From: an uncultured bacterium
GTDB lineage: Bacteria; Actinomycetota; Coriobacteriia; Coriobacteriales; Coriobacteriaceae
Direction of reading: 5' to 3'
NCBI GenBank assembly: GCA_905214895.1
Contig: CAJMNP010000027.1
Location: forward strand, 1-9,530
Length of the DNA: 9,530 nt
Of this stretch, positions 6,700-9,530 are shown one piece after another. The notes beneath the pieces were generated by a model that had not been told where the DNA came from, did not search any database, and was given only the letters and a program-made list of their open reading frames with translations. The stretch's first letter is position 1; each line of letters opens with the position of its first letter. Made by a program: the position numbers and the translations under genes.

Positions 6700-7818
6700 C
6701 TACTCATGCCATAAAACGCGGTCGCGGATATACTCGCCCAGCATGGGCACGGTAAACCGCACAAGGCCGTATCCGGCGGCCTCGATGACGCGCTCGCGAA
6801 TCAGGCTTGCGCGATATTTACTCGCCCAGCTCTGAGTGCGATCGCAGCGCTCAATGATATCCGCCATGCGCGTCGGCTTACCCTCGTCAGTAGCCATGGC
6901 CTCGATAAAAAGGCGCTGTGGACTGCGCAGCCCGTAATACAGAGGCGCGTCGACCGCTTCGTAGAACTCGGAGACGGCATCCGCATGGCCATCCTCGACA
7001 TCACAGCTTTCGATGATCTGCGAGCCACGCCGGACAGCAGAGCGCCACATGTAATATCCCACCAGCTGGACCATGTAGGGATGCCCCATACTCTTGCGCG
7101 CCGCAAGGTCCGCCGTCTCCGCATCAACGTAAAGACCGGCGTCCTTGACCGTCTGGACATATGAATCGCGCACCTTGGGCAAAGAAATCGCCCCCAGCGT
7201 ACGCTGCTGAGCACGGCGCAAAAACGTCACGCTCGGCTCTTCGAGCAGGTCGTCAACCATACTGGGCAAGCCGGCAAATACCAGCGCAAGACCGCGCTGG
7301 TCGCTATCGGGCAGGCCCGTAGCATCCTGATCTCCGAGCACCTGCTGATAGAGAACGGCAAGGGCCGCCAGTTCCTCGATTGACGCAGATTGCGCCTCGT
7401 CAATCGCAAACAGGATGCCCTTGCCTGGACCGAGCTTCTTGAGGCGCTCGTTGACCAGCCCCCGTAGCGTCTCGCCCTTTGCCCGAGCCGCCTCGACCGA
7501 CATCCGACCAAACGACGGCCCAAACTCCATTGACGTCACAACGGGTTTATTCGAGCGAAGCGCGTCGGCCAGGCGATCGCACAAGCCAAGCGAAGCAGAA
7601 TCGGAGATAACCGCCCATCCGCGCTCGCTGGCTAGACGTTGCAGCTCTCGCAGGAGAACCGTTTTGCCGCAGCCGCGGTTTCCCGTAATGAGCATGAGCC
7701 TACCCGGCGCTCCGGCGCCGTTATCGAGCCCTTCCTCGAAATCTTCGATGACCGACTCTCGACCGATGAGCATCGGAGGCCGCTTGCCTGCCGTTGGCTT
7801 AAAGGGATTTGGATTCAT
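6700..7818 (-). CDS. Archaeal-type AAA/STAND ATPase with C-terminal winged helix (paralog 2)
   Basis: 372-aa P-loop ATPase related to the one at 3054-4154. NPFKPTAGKRPPMLIGR (4-20) is the N-terminal box; Walker A is GNRGCGKT (46-53), Walker B is ILFAIDEAQ (135-143), and sensor-like LVFAGLPSM lies at 179-187. FLRRAQQRTLG (199-209) and HPYMVQLVGYYMW (246-258) match the same blocks of the paralog. The C-terminus (about 298-372; SWASKYRASLIRERVIEAAGYG) looks like a winged helix. Compared with paralog 1 it has the Walker B ending EAQ instead of EVD. The ATG at 7818 has AGGAGG 5 nt upstream. It precedes the UvrA-like gene on the same strand with a 25-nt gap, so the two are probably one transcript. 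Tandem 10-bp repeats upstream may be its promoter or autoregulatory sites. No biochemical role is established for this group; a DNA-bound ATP switch controlling or assisting the UvrA-like partner is inference. Confidence 0.85.
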   Translation of the reverse strand: MNPNPFKPTAGKRPPMLIGRESVIEDFEEGLDNGAGAPGRLMLITGNRGCGKTVLLRELQRLASERGWAVISDSASLGLCDRLADALRSNKPVVTSMEFGPSFGRMSVEAARAKGETLRGLVNERLKKLGPGKGILFAIDEAQSASIEELAALAVLYQQVLGDQDATGLPDSDQRGLALVFAGLPSMVDDLLEEPSVTFLRRAQQRTLGAISLPKVRDSYVQTVKDAGLYVDAETADLAARKSMGHPYMVQLVGYYMWRSAVRRGSQIIESCDVEDGHADAVSEFYEAVDAPLYYGLRSPQRLFIEAMATDEGKPTRMADIIERCDRTQSWASKYRASLIRERVIEAAGYGLVRFTVPMLGEYIRDRVLWHE

Positions 7819-7823
7819 GTCGG

Positions 7824-7829
7824 CCTCCT
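7824..7829 (-). promoter_or_regulatory. Ribosome binding site for ATPase paralog 2
   Basis: On the minus strand AGGAGG lies 5 nt before ATG 7818, a near-consensus site that fixes the start. Confidence 0.8.
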
Positions 7830-7852
7830 CGGATTGGCAAACCCTGATAATA

Positions 7853-7882
7853 GTTATACCAACTTATACCAAGTTATACCAA
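7853..7882 (-). promoter_or_regulatory. Three tandem 10-bp repeats with promoter-like hexamers
   Basis: Read on the minus strand the repeats are TTGGTATAAC, TTGGTATAAG and TTGGTATAAC, exactly one helical turn apart. The first TTGGTA (7882-7877) and the last TATAAC (7858-7853) can serve as -35 and -10 hexamers with an 18-bp spacer, giving a start of transcription about 30 nt before the gene at 7818. The central copy also lies in AACTT-N5-AAGTT (7861-7875). They are probably a promoter overlapped by binding sites for a regulator, possibly the winged-helix ATPase itself (inference). Confidence 0.5.
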
Positions 7883-7885
7883 TAG

Positions 7886-7918
7886 CATGTGACAAAGGGA
7901 CTGCCACTTTGTCACATG
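7886..7918. repeat. Palindromic repeat overlapping the stop of the TetM-like gene
   Basis: CATGTGACAAAG (7886-7897) and CTTTGTCACATG (7907-7918) are perfectly complementary with a 9-nt loop GGACTGCCA. The inner stem is spoiled by one base (A7906) compared with the copy at 2903. On the minus strand the last Met codon and TGA stop (7914-7912) of the TetM-like gene are part of the repeat. No T-run follows. Confidence 0.85.
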
Positions 7919-9530
7919 TGGCCGAAAAACTCGGCGTCTGCCGCTCGCCAGGGACGGAAGGTGGCGGGATCGACCTTTACGTGCGCCGCGGCGGGTACGT
8001 CGTACCATTTGACCGTGTAGCCGGCGCCGTGAGAGCAAAAAACCGAGTCGGGTGTGTTGGGCAGATCGGCCTCGGGCTCATAGGCGGCCGCCTCGATGAC
8101 GCGCTCGGCATCATGACAGGCCGCATAACCGGCGAACTCCAGGTACAGATGCCCGCGACCGCTCGTGTAGGCAGCCACCTCCAGCGCATAATCCTGCACC
8201 TCGGATGCCGGCACGCGACCCACAAGCTTCGCCCGGTCGCCCGCCATCGTCGGCGGCTCGTACTCGGCACCCATGCGCGTGGCATCCGAGAGCGCCCGGC
8301 CCACGCACTCCCCCGGCACCTCGAGCTCAAAGTGGTACCACGGCTCCAGCAGCACCGCCGCACCCGCCTCGCGCGCCTGCATCAAACCCTGGCGAATCGC
8401 GCGGTACGTGGCCTGGCGAAAATCGCCGCCCTCGGTGTGTTTGGCATGCGCGCGGCCGCCCGTGAGCGTAATGCGCACATCGGTGATGGGCGAGCCGGTC
8501 AGCACGCCCAGGTGGTCGCGCTCCATGGCGTTGGTGAGTGCCAGACGCTGCCAGTTAAGATCGAGCTCGTCGGTCGAGGTCACGGTGCCAAACTGCACGC
8601 CCGAACCTGCTGGCAACGGCTCCAGGCGCAGATGCACCTCGGCATAGTGGCGCAGCGGCTCAAAGTGGCCCACGCCCTCGACTGGCTGCGAAATAGTCTC
8701 CTTATAGAGAATGCCGCCAGACTCAAACGCAACCGAAAGACCAAAGCGATCGGCCAACACCCGCTGCACGACCTCGAGTTGCACGGCGCCCATCAACTGC
8801 AAATGAATCTGCTCAAGATGCGTGTTCCAGCTTACGCCGAGCATGGGGTCTTCATCCGCCAACTCAGTCAATGCTTTGAACACCGTATGGACATCGTGTT
8901 CGCCCGGAAGCACCGTATAGGTGAGAACTGGCGCAATGACGGGCGCATCGCACGCAGGTTCCGCGCCCAAAGTGTCCCCTGGGCGAACGTGCGCAAGACC
9001 CGTCACGGCACAAATACCGCCAGCAGCAACTTCTTGGGCAAGCTCATACTTCTCGCCGTTATAGATACGTACCTGATCGACCTTTTGCTCCCATGCCTCG
9101 GCACCGGAACGTCCGTCAATCATCTGCTTGGCATGCAGCGTGCCGCCGGTCACTTTAACCCAAGCCAAGCGCTCGCCATGATCCCCGCGGCTGACACGAT
9201 AGACGCGCGCGGCAAACTCCGGGAGCCACGCCTGTTCGCGCATCAGCGCGCATATGCCATCCAGCAGCTCGTCCACGCCTTGGTCCTTGAGCGCCGAGCC
9301 GGCAAAGCAGGGAAAGAGCTTGCGCTCGGCAACCATGCGCGACAGCGTTGCGACAGAAAGCTCGCCCACTTCAAAAAACTCCTCGAGCGCCGCCTCGTCC
9401 AACGCAGCAGCGTCCTCCTGAACGGCGCCGCCCGCCAGCAGTTCGTTGGCATCCAGGCAGCCCTCGGAAAGACGTTGCCCAAGTTGTGCCAGCAAAACAT
9501 CGCGGCCGGGATTCTCCAGATCGATTTTGT
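7912..9530 (-). CDS. TetM/EF-G-like ribosomal-protection GTPase, 5' end beyond the window
   Basis: C-terminal part of a translation-factor GTPase of the TetM/TetO/TetW superfamily. The visible frame is open to the window edge and starts just inside the G4 motif (KID, about 9528-9520), so G1-G3 are off-window. G5 appears as SALKDQGVDELL (near 9297). Domain II follows (RVYRVSRGDHGERLAWVKV), then an EF-G domain III (EDPMLGVSW...LMGAVQLEVVQRVL), domain IV (SGVQFGTV...HTEGGDFRQATYRAI) and domain V (RALSDATRMGAEYEPPTMAG...GRGHLYLEFAGY). Its tail, with SVFCSHGAGYTVKWYDVP, differs from the end of classical Tet(M). The family displaces tetracycline or similar ligands from the ribosome, but this diverged branch may act on another antibiotic or be a housekeeping paralog. 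A TTG at 9495 is not the true start because the homologous G domain lies upstream of it. The stop lies in a palindromic repeat. Confidence 0.85.
   Translation of the reverse strand, partial: KIDLENPGRDVLLAQLGQRLSEGCLDANELLAGGAVQEDAAALDEAALEEFFEVGELSVATLSRMVAERKLFPCFAGSALKDQGVDELLDGICALMREQAWLPEFAARVYRVSRGDHGERLAWVKVTGGTLHAKQMIDGRSGAEAWEQKVDQVRIYNGEKYELAQEVAAGGICAVTGLAHVRPGDTLGAEPACDAPVIAPVLTYTVLPGEHDVHTVFKALTELADEDPMLGVSWNTHLEQIHLQLMGAVQLEVVQRVLADRFGLSVAFESGGILYKETISQPVEGVGHFEPLRHYAEVHLRLEPLPAGSGVQFGTVTSTDELDLNWQRLALTNAMERDHLGVLTGSPITDVRITLTGGRAHAKHTEGGDFRQATYRAIRQGLMQAREAGAAVLLEPWYHFELEVPGECVGRALSDATRMGAEYEPPTMAGDRAKLVGRVPASEVQDYALEVAAYTSGRGHLYLEFAGYAACHDAERVIEAAAYEPEADLPNTPDSVFCSHGAGYTVKWYDVPAAAHVKVDPATFRPWRAADAEFFGHM

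Noticed and set aside
5949..6755. Open frame of 268 aa on the plus strand inside the UvrA-like gene
   Set aside because: It is antisense to a well-conserved ABC protein and shows no domain or ribosome binding site.
7853..7882. Short direct repeats considered as a CRISPR-like array
   Set aside because: The units are only 10 bp and directly adjacent with no spacers, so an operator or promoter array is the better reading.
9243..9500. Minus-strand frame of 85 aa with an ATG at 9500
   Set aside because: It is a different frame from the TetM-like protein, which is open to the window edge and has recognisable G4/G5 motifs.

Overview
The window is GC-rich and gene-dense. Its gene content, high-GC codon use, strong AGGAGG-type ribosome binding sites and small palindromic repeats with a GACAAAGG...CCTTTGTC core fit a Coriobacteriia actinobacterium, most likely Collinsella or a close relative. 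This placement is inference from recognition, not from a search. I see no rRNA, tRNA, CRISPR array or insertion sequence, and no stretch over 300 bases lacks a gene.

Left part (1-2910, all + strand): a flavodoxin-fold NAD(P)H/FMN oxidoreductase; 17 nt later a small ArsC/Spx-family thioredoxin-fold protein whose expected active-site Cys is Ser; a COG0523 (CobW/ZNG1-type) metallochaperone GTPase with an intact CxCC motif; and a TrmL-type tRNA 2'-O-methyltransferase carrying an insertion of about 40 residues. A strong hairpin terminator separates the GTPase from trmL.

Right part (3054-9530): a STAND/Orc-like P-loop ATPase with a C-terminal winged helix (+) converges on a minus-strand pair, a second paralogous ATPase followed by a class II (UvrB-independent) UvrA-type ABC protein. 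Upstream of that pair, also on the minus strand, is the 3' part of a TetM/EF-G-like ribosomal-protection GTPase that runs off the window edge. Two ATPase paralogs thus flank a UvrA2-like protein, next to a ribosome-protection-like factor. The arrangement suggests a stress or antibiotic-protection neighbourhood, but no function is shown by sequence alone. Three tandem 10-bp repeats precede the second ATPase and probably carry its promoter and/or operator.

Four related palindromes sit at gene ends (about 2248, 2903, 4161 and 7886). Two of them supply the last Met codon and the TGA stop of the adjacent gene (trmL and the TetM-like gene). Paired arm differences between copies preserve base pairing, so the fold itself seems to be conserved. 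These repeats, the paired ATPases around UvrA2 and the Cys-to-Ser ArsC-like protein are the points most worth following up.
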